64,000 nucleotides of DNA from Hominisplanchenecus murintestinalis (GCA_004793585.1 SRZB01000005.1:1-64000), one strand, 5' to 3'; numbered from the stretch's first letter, positions 8,847 to 17,512 are shown. Notes: a model not told the origin generated them from the sequence alone. Made by a program: numbers and translations.

Positions 8847-11120
8847 TTGGATAAATATGAATACAGCTTGAAGCTGGAGGAAATCAACAGACTGGTTGAA
8901 AATGACAACTATGAAGATGCGGCAAAGATTGCAGATACGGTTGACTGGAAGCGGGTTCGGAATGCAAGGACACTCTGTATGGTCAGCGAAATATACGAAG
9001 CAAATGACAGGCTGGAGGACAGCAGGGATGTTCTGATGCGGGCTTATCGGCGAGCTCAGGGGGGACGTATGATTGTTTACCGCCTGGCAGAAGTAGCGAT
9101 TCAGATGAGGGAGTTTGACGAGGCTATTGAATATTACAGCGAGTTTGCAGATATTGCGCCGAATGATTATTCACGCTATGTGCTGAAGTATAAGATTTAT
9201 AAAGGACGGGGTTCCAGGCTTGAGGAGCAGATTGCGATCCTGGAGGAATACAAGGAGAAGGAGTATACAGAAAAGTGGGCATATGAGCTGGCGCTTCTCT
9301 ATTATAAAGCAGGTGAAGAACAGAAATGCGTGGAAGAGTGTGATGATTTGGTGCTCTGGTTCCGGCAGGGGGACTATGTCATTAAAGCTCTGGAGCTTAA
9401 GAGCAGGCTGACACCTTTGACGGCAGAGCAGCGTGCAATCTATGAGCATAGGGACGAGCTGACGCCGAATAAAGCAGAGCTGGTAGAGGCGGCTGTGCCG
9501 ACGCTGGAGAAGGTTATTACGGAAAAAATGCCTACATCGGAAGAGGAAGCGATTACGGACAATATTATTTCAGAAACGGAAAAAGAACTGGCGCAGGCAG
9601 TATCTCAGCATGCGGCAGAAGCGCAGGCAGAAAAGGAAGACCAGGATAATAGCTGGCGGTACCATACCGGACCGGAAAGGACAGAGGAAGAGCACAAAGA
9701 GGCGGAGATTGAACAGGAAAAGAGCGCGGAGGAAGTTTCTGCTGAGGGTGAGAACAGCCCAAAAGAGATTCCGGGAGAGAATTCTGATAAGCAGGAGCCC
9801 AGTGTGGAGGATTTGCAGCGGGAGATTGCAAACAGCATGAGGGAGCTTGTGTCTGATATAACGAGGAAAGAAAGCGACGAGGGAATCATTGAGCCGATGA
9901 ATGACAAGCCTGTCCACAGCGGAACCGCACAGACAGAGGAACGGACAGAGCCCCCAAAGGAAAATATTGACGACGTGCTGATGGCAATGGCAGTGGGAAC
10001 AGAGGAACAGGCAATGGCAGAAGAGGAGAGTGAACCGGCGCAGGAGGAATCAGAAGCGGAAACAAAGGAATCGGAGGAAGAAAAAGTTCCGGAGGTTCCG
10101 GGGACGGATACAGAGGCACAAAAAGGGGCGGAACAGCCGAAGGCAGAAACGGAAGAAGAAGGAATATCTGCTGAAATCCGGGAAACCGGAGAAGTTTCAC
10201 AGGTACCGGAAACTGACACACAGAAACCGGCAGGTGATACGATAGATTTATCTGCCGCGCTGGAGCGCGCAGCAGGCGTAGAAAATATGCGTCCCAATAC
10301 GGCAGAACCAAATGCAGCAAAAGAGGAAGCAAAGAAAGAACCCGTTTCAAATGCCATTCCCCAGCTTACTTTAGAGGAGCAGTATATTTTTTCCTATTTT
10401 TCATCTATCCAGGGACTGCGGGAGCAGATCGCGGCAGCTCTCCAGGATGCGAAGCAGAAAGTGAAGCTGGATAGGACATCCAGGAGCGGGAATGTTGTGA
10501 TTACGGGGCTTCCGGGAAGTGGGAGAACTACACTGGCTATCCGCATTGCAAAGGCATTGAGCAAATATAAAGGGGAAAACTCTGCAAGGGTGGCAAAAAT
10601 TTATGCGGAGGATTTTAATAAGAAAGATATTCCCAGCACGGTGGCAAAGATTGCGGGAGGAACTCTGATCATCGAAGAAGCCGGGGATTTGTCTGACAGC
10701 GTTGCAAAGCAGCTTGCTAAGGCAATGGAATTCCGTACGGATGGACTGGTAATTATTCTTGAAGATGAGAAACATCTTCTGAAAGCATTATTTGACAGGC
10801 ATCCGGAGCTGGCAGAGAAGTTTACCTCTGAGGTAACGGTGCCGATTTTCACCAACGATGAGCTGGTGGCTTTCGGGAAAACGTATGCATTCGACGAGGA
10901 TTATAAGATAGACGATATGGCTACAATGGTCTTGTATAACCGCATTGGGGAGAAACAGACGTCTGAACATCCGGTGACGGTACTGGACGTGAAAGATATC
11001 GTAGATGACGCTATCAGGAATTCAGAGAAACTTGGATTGCGCAAATTGGGGATGATTCTGAGCAAGAAGCGGTATGACAGTGAGGACCGGATTATCCTTT
11101 ATGAGAAAGATTTTAAATAA
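8847..11120 (+). CDS. TPR and P-loop ATPase-like protein with a long acidic linker
   Basis: I do not know a named function. The N-terminal 220 residues are helical TPR-like repeats. Residues of about 220-500 are a low-complexity, Glu-rich linker. The C-terminal third has a P-loop NTPase fold with Walker A-like GLPGSGRTT (near 553) and a Walker B-like LIIEEAG (near 610). There is no signal peptide or membrane segment, so it should be cytoplasmic. I prefer the TTG start at 8847 because GAGGTG lies six bases before it; a GTG at 8838 is in frame but has no Shine-Dalgarno site. It has its own promoter and lies between secreted glycosidase genes without an obvious link to them. The TPR part may bind a partner while the ATPase part remodels it. 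Confidence 0.75.
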   Translation: MDKYEYSLKLEEINRLVENDNYEDAAKIADTVDWKRVRNARTLCMVSEIYEANDRLEDSRDVLMRAYRRAQGGRMIVYRLAEVAIQMREFDEAIEYYSEFADIAPNDYSRYVLKYKIYKGRGSRLEEQIAILEEYKEKEYTEKWAYELALLYYKAGEEQKCVEECDDLVLWFRQGDYVIKALELKSRLTPLTAEQRAIYEHRDELTPNKAELVEAAVPTLEKVITEKMPTSEEEAITDNIISETEKELAQAVSQHAAEAQAEKEDQDNSWRYHTGPERTEEEHKEAEIEQEKSAEEVSAEGENSPKEIPGENSDKQEPSVEDLQREIANSMRELVSDITRKESDEGIIEPMNDKPVHSGTAQTEERTEPPKENIDDVLMAMAVGTEEQAMAEEESEPAQEESEAETKESEEEKVPEVPGTDTEAQKGAEQPKAETEEEGISAEIRETGEVSQVPETDTQKPAGDTIDLSAALERAAGVENMRPNTAEPNAAKEEAKKEPVSNAIPQLTLEEQYIFSYFSSIQGLREQIAAALQDAKQKVKLDRTSRSGNVVITGLPGSGRTTLAIRIAKALSKYKGENSARVAKIYAEDFNKKDIPSTVAKIAGGTLIIEEAGDLSDSVAKQLAKAMEFRTDGLVIILEDEKHLLKALFDRHPELAEKFTSEVTVPIFTNDELVAFGKTYAFDEDYKIDDMATMVLYNRIGEKQTSEHPVTVLDVKDIVDDAIRNSEKLGLRKLGMILSKKRYDSEDRIILYEKDFK

Positions 11121-11136
11121 AAGAAGGAGGGAAATG

Positions 11137-14100
11137 ATGAAGAGAAGAATATTTGCCGTGCTGCTGGCGGCATGCGTCATGGCAGGAAGCGTATTGCCGG
11201 CGGCAGGAACACTGCAGGCGAGAGCTGAGGGAGAGACAACGGACGTCACGCAGGGACTGACAGGCAGATGGAGCTTTGACGGAACAGACCGGCTGGCAAA
11301 TGAAGTGAGCGGAAGCGCTTTGGCTATGACAAAAGCGGGGAACGGCGTAGAACTGAAAAATGGAGAAGGGGTTTCGGGCGGCTGCGCATATTTTAGCAAG
11401 CAGGCGGATTCTTACCTAAAAGTGGGGAGTGTGATGAATGCGGCACAGGATGATTTTACAATTGCCGCCTGGGTAAAGTATGACAGCGATGCGTTCGCCA
11501 GTGGTTCAAACGTTAACCTGTTCCAGCAGACATCAGACATTTCACAGGGAGCCGGAGCCAGCGGAAGGACGATTCTGCTGCTGAATGGAAGCAAACAGTA
11601 TAGCACATTCCTTTCAGGGAAGGATGGATGGGGAAATACGGATGCAGTGGAACTTGGCAGATGGATGCATGTAGCAGTGACTTCCGACCATACATCAAAA
11701 ACCATGACAGTGTATGTGAATGGCGTTCAGGCAAAGACAAATACACTTCCGGAAGACAATGCGAACAGAGTATATGATGGCATGACAGATCTTCTGGTGG
11801 GCGCACATAAGAATCCGCAGGCGACATCAGCAATGAAAGGATTTGTGGATGAACTGTGCATTTACGACAGAGTTGTGGAAGCGGATGTCGTAGCGGCGCT
11901 TTATGAGGAGCATGCAGTGGTGAGGGAGCTGGAGGAGCTTCAGAAAGCCATACAGCGTGCAGAGACGGTTTCCGGCGGTTCAGAGACAGCGGCGTCAGCT
12001 CTGGCTCAAAAGCTGGAAGCGGCGAGAGAGATGCTGGCAGCGGCATCAGCCGGTGTTCAGGAGGTTCAGGATATGATTGGCGAGCTGGAAGCCGCAGTCA
12101 GGGAATGCCAGTTGTCAGCAGTCATCCATATTCAAGTAAATCCGGCAGAGGAAAAGCGGGAAATAGCGGATGCGATGTTCGGCGTGAACCATCGTTTTGC
12201 TAACAATGCATACCATACCTGGGATGTGGAAAATGGGAAAATATGTGATTCATTTAATGAATATGTAAAAGAGGCGGGATTCGGCTCTATCCGTTATCCG
12301 GGCGGTACGGTGGCAAACCTTTATGATTGGAAAAAAGCGATTGGAGACCCGGAGGAAAGAGTTGCCACAATTCATGGAAGTACTTATGCGCCTGTTCAGG
12401 CGAACTTTGGCGTAGATGAAGCTATGGGATGGATTTATGATGATTTGGGTTCAGAAGCCATCTGGGTCTACGGCATGGGACAGGGAAATGTGAAAGATGC
12501 CCTGGAGCTTTTTGAATATCTGAATGCTGAGGTGGGTGAAGACCCGGATGGCGACGGAGTAGACTGGGCGGCAGTGCGCGCCGCGAACGGGCATCCGGAG
12601 CCCTATGGCGTTACGCGTTTTGAAATCGGAAATGAAATCGGAAAATGGGGACAGAATTACTGGCTGACCGGAAAAACAGGAGGCAGCTATGCACAGATGG
12701 CGGACGCTTATGTAAACGGCGGAGAAGTAAGCTTTACAAATCAGCCGGCAGTAAAGCTGGACGACTGGCGGGACGGGGCGAAGAACGGAGACGGCACTCC
12801 GAACCAAAAGCGTTATGCGCGTTATCATCCGGTAATAGAAGGAAGCGCTTCGGTTACGGTAGGCGGGGCGTCATGGGCGATTGTAGACACCCTGGAGGGG
12901 CAGGGACAGGCAAACGTCTGTACTTTCGATTACGAGACAGGAGAAATTGCCTTTGGCGACGGGACGGACGGAAATATCCCGGCAAGCAATCAGGCAGTCA
13001 ACGTTACTTATAGAAGCAAACAGGACGGATTTAATGATTATTACGATGCTCTGAAGGAACTGGCAGAGAAAATGGGTATGGAAATCGGGGTCTATTCGTG
13101 TATGGAAGAAACGGCAGCGGTGAACCTCCATAATGAGTCAGGGAAATACGATGGTATTGTTATTCATCCTTACAGTGAAACGAACAGCAATAACGGAGGC
13201 TATCTGAAAGTGGAGGATGACGATCCGGAATTTTATGAAAAGATGCTGGGGCGCTCTCTCCAGTATAACATAACTCGTGTCCAAGCTTTGTCAGATAAGC
13301 TGTTGCCGGGGAAAATTCCGGTACTTTCCGAATTTGGCGTATATTCTCATAACAATCAGTATTCACGTTCCTTAGGACATGGGATTTATATTGCGAATGA
13401 GATGATTGATTATATAGAAATGGGGACGCCGTATATAAACAAGCATTGTCTGGTGGACGAGCCATATGGTGCGGATGCGGTGGGAAATGGTTCCCAGGCT
13501 GTGATCCAGGTGCTTAGGCCAAACGTGACGGAAATTGACAATAATAACCAGAAAGTTAGTGAGCTTTCCTTTGTGCCTACGCCGTCGGCAAAGGTATTTT
13601 CCGTGTTTAACAATATGACTGGAGATATGCAGATTGGTCTGGATATTCCGGATAACGCAGGATACTATACGTTTACAAACACCAATAGCCAGAAAGGGCA
13701 GGTCGGTGATTTTGAAGTCCAGGCAGTAAAAGCGCTGGCTTCCAAAGACAGGGATGGCAGTCTTTATATTACGGTTGTCAATAACCGGAAAGATGATGAG
13801 ACGGCTGTGGATATAGCAGTGGATGGAAAGAGCCTTAAGGGGGCAGAGATTGAAAAGTGGTGCCTGACTTCTGAGGACGCATATGATGTAAACACTACAG
13901 CAAATCCGGATTATGTAGACGTAGAAAAGACAAAATTTACCAATACAGAGGAGAATCTTTCCAGTCTCCTTGCACCGCATTCTGTTACAGCTTTCAGGAT
14001 TCCACCGGAAATCGTAATAAAAGCGGCGTCTTCCGAAGGGGGAAAAGCAGCAGTCAGCCATACGTCTGTCTGGACGGGGACAGAGGTAACCTTTACGGCA

Positions 14101-14634
14101 GAGGCAGAAGAAGGATATGATTTCAAGGGGTGGTATCGGGGAGAAGAACTGGTATCCGTAGAGCTTGCTTATAAATGCATAGTGACAGAAGCAGTTGAAC
14201 TTCAGGCGCGCTTTGTAAAGAAATCCGCCACTGTACCTCCAGAGAATCCGGGAACAAATCCGGGAAAACCGGAGCAGCCGGAAAGACCGGGACAATCAGA
14301 GGTGAAACCGCCTGAAAATGTCAGCCCTCCGGCGAAACCTCCGGTAGTTAAGGCAGCTGCGCCTAAGAGTGTAAAAGCAAAAAAGACGAGCAAAGGCATC
14401 AAGCTTACCTGGAAGAAGGTAAAAGGCGCCAGCGGATATGTAATATACCGTTCTTACAAGAAAGCAAAAGGTTATAAGAAAATTGCGACGATTAAGAAAG
14501 GAACGAAAAAGCTTTACCTTGACAAGAAAGCAAAGAAGGGAAAAGTTTGTTACTATAAAATAAAGAGTTATGTGAAGCTGGGAAAGAAAACCACGTATAG
14601 TCCTTATTCTAAAAGAGTCAGCAGAAAAAGATAA
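11137..14634 (+). CDS. Secreted clan GH-A glycosidase with LamG domain (GH51-like)
   Basis: This 1165-residue secreted enzyme starts with a signal peptide and a LamG/concanavalin-like domain (about 30-240), followed by a short helical stretch. A TIM-barrel catalytic region (about 325-800) carries FEIGNEIG (Glu500, likely acid/base) and VLSEFG (Glu732, likely nucleophile), the arrangement of clan GH-A alpha-L-arabinofuranosidase-like families such as GH51. An InlB-type B-repeat (about 965-1025), a Pro-rich linker and a lysine-rich Fn3-like end follow. The true substrate is unknown; an arabinofuranosidase is possible but other GH-A activities are not excluded. ATG codons at 11134 and 11137 are both usable; the latter has the better spacing from AGGAGG (11125-11130). 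It begins 16 bp after the TPR gene and may be read from the same transcript. Confidence 0.8.
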   Translation: MKRRIFAVLLAACVMAGSVLPAAGTLQARAEGETTDVTQGLTGRWSFDGTDRLANEVSGSALAMTKAGNGVELKNGEGVSGGCAYFSKQADSYLKVGSVMNAAQDDFTIAAWVKYDSDAFASGSNVNLFQQTSDISQGAGASGRTILLLNGSKQYSTFLSGKDGWGNTDAVELGRWMHVAVTSDHTSKTMTVYVNGVQAKTNTLPEDNANRVYDGMTDLLVGAHKNPQATSAMKGFVDELCIYDRVVEADVVAALYEEHAVVRELEELQKAIQRAETVSGGSETAASALAQKLEAAREMLAAASAGVQEVQDMIGELEAAVRECQLSAVIHIQVNPAEEKREIADAMFGVNHRFANNAYHTWDVENGKICDSFNEYVKEAGFGSIRYPGGTVANLYDWKKAIGDPEERVATIHGSTYAPVQANFGVDEAMGWIYDDLGSEAIWVYGMGQGNVKDALELFEYLNAEVGEDPDGDGVDWAAVRAANGHPEPYGVTRFEIGNEIGKWGQNYWLTGKTGGSYAQMADAYVNGGEVSFTNQPAVKLDDWRDGAKNGDGTPNQKRYARYHPVIEGSASVTVGGASWAIVDTLEGQGQANVCTFDYETGEIAFGDGTDGNIPASNQAVNVTYRSKQDGFNDYYDALKELAEKMGMEIGVYSCMEETAAVNLHNESGKYDGIVIHPYSETNSNNGGYLKVEDDDPEFYEKMLGRSLQYNITRVQALSDKLLPGKIPVLSEFGVYSHNNQYSRSLGHGIYIANEMIDYIEMGTPYINKHCLVDEPYGADAVGNGSQAVIQVLRPNVTEIDNNNQKVSELSFVPTPSAKVFSVFNNMTGDMQIGLDIPDNAGYYTFTNTNSQKGQVGDFEVQAVKALASKDRDGSLYITVVNNRKDDETAVDIAVDGKSLKGAEIEKWCLTSEDAYDVNTTANPDYVDVEKTKFTNTEENLSSLLAPHSVTAFRIPPEIVIKAASSEGGKAAVSHTSVWTGTEVTFTAEAEEGYDFKGWYRGEELVSVELAYKCIVTEAVELQARFVKKSATVPPENPGTNPGKPEQPERPGQSEVKPPENVSPPAKPPVVKAAAPKSVKAKKTSKGIKLTWKKVKGASGYVIYRSYKKAKGYKKIATIKKGTKKLYLDKKAKKGKVCYYKIKSYVKLGKKTTYSPYSKRVSRKR

Positions 14635-14638
14635 AATT

Positions 14639-14667
14639 GCGGTCCGCGTAAAGCGGGCCGCTTTTGT
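14639..14667 (+). terminator. Intrinsic terminator after the GH-A glycosidase
   Basis: A GC-rich stem (GCGGTCCGC with GCGGGCCGC, one mismatch) around a short loop is followed by TTTTG. Confidence 0.75.
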
Positions 14668-14687
14668 AATTTACAGATAAAATAGTG

Positions 14688-14833
14688 ACGTTTTGGCAAC
14701 AGTTCAGCCCAGGACTTTGCACTTGCTGCAAAGTCCGTGAGAATGCGTAAATTTAGCCCTTTGCGAACAGCAAACTTTAAATGGGCTGGATTCCGTAACA
14801 GTGAAGCCGAAGGCTGAACTGTTACACGTTTTG
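14688..14833 (+). mobile_element. MITE copy 1, IS66-type ends
   Basis: A 130-bp non-coding element spans 14696-14825. Its terminal inverted repeats are GCAACAGTTCAGCC and GGCTGAACTGTTAC (one mismatch). It is flanked on both sides by the perfect 8-bp direct repeat ACGTTTTG (14688-14695 and 14826-14833), a target-site duplication. Inside are further hairpins, including GGACTTTGCA/TGCAAAGTCC and a right-end stem-loop. The same element lies inverted at 38077-38218. GTAA-initiated ends with 8-bp duplications are the known signature of the IS66 family. It carries no transposase and would need one in trans. Confidence 0.85.
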
Positions 14834-14864
14834 CAACGTTTTGCAACGAAAATGTAGTTTTTTG

Positions 14865-14893
14865 TTGAATTTCGATTTTTTTTGTGCTAAATT
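14865..14893 (+). promoter_or_regulatory. Probable promoter of the ibrAB pair
   Basis: TTGAAT at 14865-14870, a 17-bp spacer and TAAATT at 14888-14893, in a very AT-rich leader. A perfect palindrome lies directly downstream. Confidence 0.45.
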
Positions 14894-14905
14894 AATATAT
14901 ACATA

Positions 14906-14931
14906 AATTACCAAACATTGGTAATTTTTTT
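14906..14931 (+). terminator. Perfect hairpin with T-tract in the ibrA leader
   Basis: AATTACCAA (14906-14914) and TTGGTAATT (14918-14926) form a perfect 9-bp stem with a 3-base loop, followed by a T-run to 14931. A weaker hairpin (GCCATC 14949-14954 with GATGGC 14965-14970, then T-run 14975-14981) follows before ibrA. It may stop upstream transcription, attenuate ibrA, or act as an operator, since it sits just after the predicted promoter. Confidence 0.55.
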
Positions 14932-14997
14932 GTTGCAGCAGATTAAGAGCCATCTTGAGATTGTGATGGCGATGCTTTTTTATACAGGTGAATGCAT

Positions 14998-16329
14998 ATG
15001 AAGAGAGAATATTTAGAGCAGGATGTATATCAGGCGCTGCAGGAACGTCTGCGTTTTCTTTTCGAGGAATTTGAAAATATTTACCTGTCTTTTTCCGGAG
15101 GAAAGGACAGCGGCCTGCTTTTGAATCTTGTGCTGGACTTTCAGAAAAAGTACTATCCGGAAAGGAAGATTGGAGTATTTCATCAGGACTTTGAAGCGCA
15201 GTATACAAAGACATCGGAGTACGTAGAGCGTACTTTCGAGAGAATAAAAGATGACGTAGAGCCGTTTTGGGTGTGTCTGCCCATGGCGACGCGGACGGCT
15301 CTCAGCAGTTATGAGATGTACTGGTATCCCTGGGATGACAAGAAGAAAGAGATATGGGTCCGGGATATGCCTAAGAAGGAGTATGTTATCAATCTGGAAA
15401 ATAATCCGATGTCAACATACCGCTACCGGATGCATCAGGAGGATTTGGCGAAACAGTTTGGACGCTGGTATCGGCTGTCTCATGGGGACAAAAAAACGGT
15501 GTGCCTCCTGGGGATGCGCGCAGATGAATCTCTGCAGAGATACAGTGGATTTTTAAATAAAAAATATGGATATAAAGGGGAATGCTGGATTAGCAGGCAA
15601 TTTAAAGATGTGTGGTGCGCGTCGCCGCTCTTTGACTGGAGATCTGAGGACATCTGGCATGCCAATTATGTATTTAATTATGATTATAATCGGCTCTATG
15701 ACCTTTATCATATGGCCGGGCTGAAAGTCTCTCAGATGCGTGTAGCATCTCCTTTTAATGACTATTCAAAAGATTCCCTGAATTTGTACCGTGTGATTGA
15801 CCCGGAAATATGGGTAAAGCTCGTAGGACGGGTACGGGGGGCCAACTTTGCCAGCATTTATGGGCGGACAAAGGCGATGGGATACCGTAATATTACTCTT
15901 CCTGAGGGGCATACCTGGAAGTCTTATACAATGTTTTTGCTGGACACGCTTCCGGTCAGGCTTCGGAATAATTATGCGCGGAAATTTAATTCTTCTATTA
16001 ATTTCTGGCATAAGACAGGAGGCGGATTGGATGAAGAGTGCATTCAGGAACTGGAGGAACATGGTTATAAAATACGGCGTAATGGTGTGTCAAACTATAC
16101 GCTAAATAAAAAGTCACGCGTTGTATTCCTTGAGAAAATTCCTGATGACACGGACGACATTAAGTCGACGAAGGATATTCCCAGTTGGAAAAGAATGTGT
16201 TACTGCATTTTAAAAAATGATCATATTTGCCGTTTTATGGGATTTGGAGTGACCAGGGAACAGCAGAGGCGTATAGATTTAATCCGATGTAAGTACAGAA
16301 GTATAGAGAGGATGGATTATGGAGCGTAA
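14998..16329 (+). CDS. ibrA: IbrA-like PAPS reductase/PP-loop protein (DUF3440)
   Basis: This 443-residue protein has an N-terminal PP-loop (SGGKDS at 33-38), the ATP-pyrophosphatase signature shared by PAPS reductases and DndC-type enzymes. It is predicted to adenylate a substrate, but that substrate is unknown. The rest matches the DUF3440/IbrA type, which is usually paired with a ParB-like IbrB; in E. coli this pair was described as activating immunoglobulin-binding eib genes. Here ibrB follows with an 11-bp overlap, so the two are translationally coupled. The ATG at 14998 lies seven bases after CAGGTG; an in-frame ATG at 14992 is too close to it. There are no membrane segments. The MITE directly upstream points to a flexible chromosomal site. 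Family assignment is firm; biological role is open. Confidence 0.8.
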   Translation: MKREYLEQDVYQALQERLRFLFEEFENIYLSFSGGKDSGLLLNLVLDFQKKYYPERKIGVFHQDFEAQYTKTSEYVERTFERIKDDVEPFWVCLPMATRTALSSYEMYWYPWDDKKKEIWVRDMPKKEYVINLENNPMSTYRYRMHQEDLAKQFGRWYRLSHGDKKTVCLLGMRADESLQRYSGFLNKKYGYKGECWISRQFKDVWCASPLFDWRSEDIWHANYVFNYDYNRLYDLYHMAGLKVSQMRVASPFNDYSKDSLNLYRVIDPEIWVKLVGRVRGANFASIYGRTKAMGYRNITLPEGHTWKSYTMFLLDTLPVRLRNNYARKFNSSINFWHKTGGGLDEECIQELEEHGYKIRRNGVSNYTLNKKSRVVFLEKIPDDTDDIKSTKDIPSWKRMCYCILKNDHICRFMGFGVTREQQRRIDLIRCKYRSIERMDYGA

Positions 16330-16837
16330 GAGTCCTGTTTATCATGTGATTCCGGTTCCGGTGCATAAGATAAAGCCAAATGACTATAACCCAAACAGCG
16401 TGGCGCCGCCGGAGATGAGGCTGCTTTATGAGAGTATTAAGGCGGACGGGTATACGATGCCGATTGTGTGTTATTACAATAAAGAAAACGATACCTATAT
16501 TATAGTAGACGGATTCCACCGCTACCGCATTATGATGGAGCATGAAGATATTTATGAGAGGGAAAACGGGATGCTGCCGGTTTCTGTCATAAACAAATCG
16601 ATTGACCAGAGAATGGCCAGTACAATCCGGCATAACCGCGCCAGGGGAAGCCATGATGTGGATTTGATGAGTAATATCGTAAAAGAACTGCATGAGCTGG
16701 GCCGTTCGGATGCCTGGATATCAAAACATCTGGGCATGGACAAAGATGAAATTCTGCGCCTAAAACAAATTACGGGTCTGGCTGCGCTGTTTAAAGATAT
16801 AAAGTTTGGAAAAGCCTGGCGGCCTGTTGATGAGTGA
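16319..16837 (+). CDS. ibrB: IbrB-like ParB/Srx-fold protein
   Basis: This 172-residue protein is the partner of IbrA. Its N-terminal half is a ParB/sulfiredoxin-like domain with DGFHRYR (64-70), at the position where ParB-type NTPases carry their nucleotide-contacting motif. The C-terminal part has a helix-turn-helix-like segment (SDAWISKHLGM). It begins inside the end of ibrA with AGAGG before the ATG. ParB-fold proteins bind CTP or ATP, and some act as nucleases or regulators. Together with IbrA it could sense or modify nucleic acid, or regulate transcription. That is inference from fold and pairing. It converges on the tetR gene, whose end is 24 bp away. Confidence 0.78.
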   Translation: MERKSPVYHVIPVPVHKIKPNDYNPNSVAPPEMRLLYESIKADGYTMPIVCYYNKENDTYIIVDGFHRYRIMMEHEDIYERENGMLPVSVINKSIDQRMASTIRHNRARGSHDVDLMSNIVKELHELGRSDAWISKHLGMDKDEILRLKQITGLAALFKDIKFGKAWRPVDE

Positions 16838-16860
16838 GCCGCACAAGCTTCAAACACGCT

Positions 16861-17460
16861 CTAGGCAAGGTGCTTTCTGACAATTTCACGGACTGTGGCA
16901 AAGATATAAGGCTTGATTTCGGAAAGCGGAACAGGCTGGCGGTAAAGGATGGGATTGTAAATACTTCCGCTGATTAGCTCCGCAATCATATATATCATGA
17001 TTTCCGGCTGTTTTAGCGCCTGGCCGGATTCCGTGATAATCTGTGTATAAATTTCATATACGTTTTTCTCGGAAGACGGGTCAGGTTTTGCTATGGCAGT
17101 TTTGAAAATCCCCCAGCTTAAATGTTTGGAAATTAATATAAGGAGGGAGGGAGCAGCTTCCAGGCAGTCAATGATGTGGCTGCAAAGAAAGATAACCTGA
17201 TCTTCGAAACTTTCCGGCTTTTCCTGACGCATGGACAGGTAGGCTGCCTGAAAGAGCTGATTTGCCTTGTGGGAAATCAGCTTGTTTCGTAAATCATATT
17301 TGTCGGTAAAATAAAGGTAAAAAGTTCCTTTGGCTACTCCGGCATGTTCTACAATATCCGAAATAGATGTCTTTTGGATACCCTTTGAGACAAAGAGCTC
17401 AAAAGCGGTATTTAAAAGAGCATCTCTCTTTTTTTGTTTATTTATCTCCAGTTTGCTCAT
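16861..17460 (-). CDS. TetR/AcrR-family transcriptional repressor
   Basis: This 199-residue protein has a classic TetR DNA-binding domain at its N-terminus (about 10-55, with VAKGTFYLYFTDK). A ligand-binding helical domain follows. TetR proteins usually repress an efflux or metabolic gene and release DNA on binding a small ligand. No efflux gene is adjacent. Its own predicted promoter overlaps TAACCGGAAGTCA, which matches in 9 of 13 positions the operator half-palindromes before the MMPL exporter gene at 40.3 kb. It may therefore regulate both itself and that exporter. The link is speculative. Confidence 0.85.
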   Translation of the reverse strand: MSKLEINKQKKRDALLNTAFELFVSKGIQKTSISDIVEHAGVAKGTFYLYFTDKYDLRNKLISHKANQLFQAAYLSMRQEKPESFEDQVIFLCSHIIDCLEAAPSLLILISKHLSWGIFKTAIAKPDPSSEKNVYEIYTQIITESGQALKQPEIMIYMIAELISGSIYNPILYRQPVPLSEIKPYIFATVREIVRKHLA

Positions 17461-17483
17461 GACAGCGCTCCCTTCTTTTCACC

Positions 17484-17512
17484 ATTATCAAATAAAAATA
17501 ACCGGAAGTCAA
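17484..17512 (-). promoter_or_regulatory. Promoter of the tetR gene with possible autoregulatory site
   Basis: On the minus strand TTGACT (17512-17507), a 17-bp spacer and GATAAT (17489-17484) form a good sigma-A promoter. TAACCGGAAGTCA (17499-17511, plus strand) overlaps the -35 box and resembles a TetR operator. From here to 17926 I see no further gene or structured element. Confidence 0.6.

Noticed and set aside
9605-10357. 250-residue minus-strand Ser/Ala-rich frame
   Set aside because: It is the antisense shadow of the Glu-rich linker of the TPR protein.
14604-14846. 80-residue minus-strand frame resembling a frame at 38041-38235
   Set aside because: The similarity (QPSASLLRNPAHLKFAVRKGL) arises because both frames translate the MITE; it is not a conserved gene.
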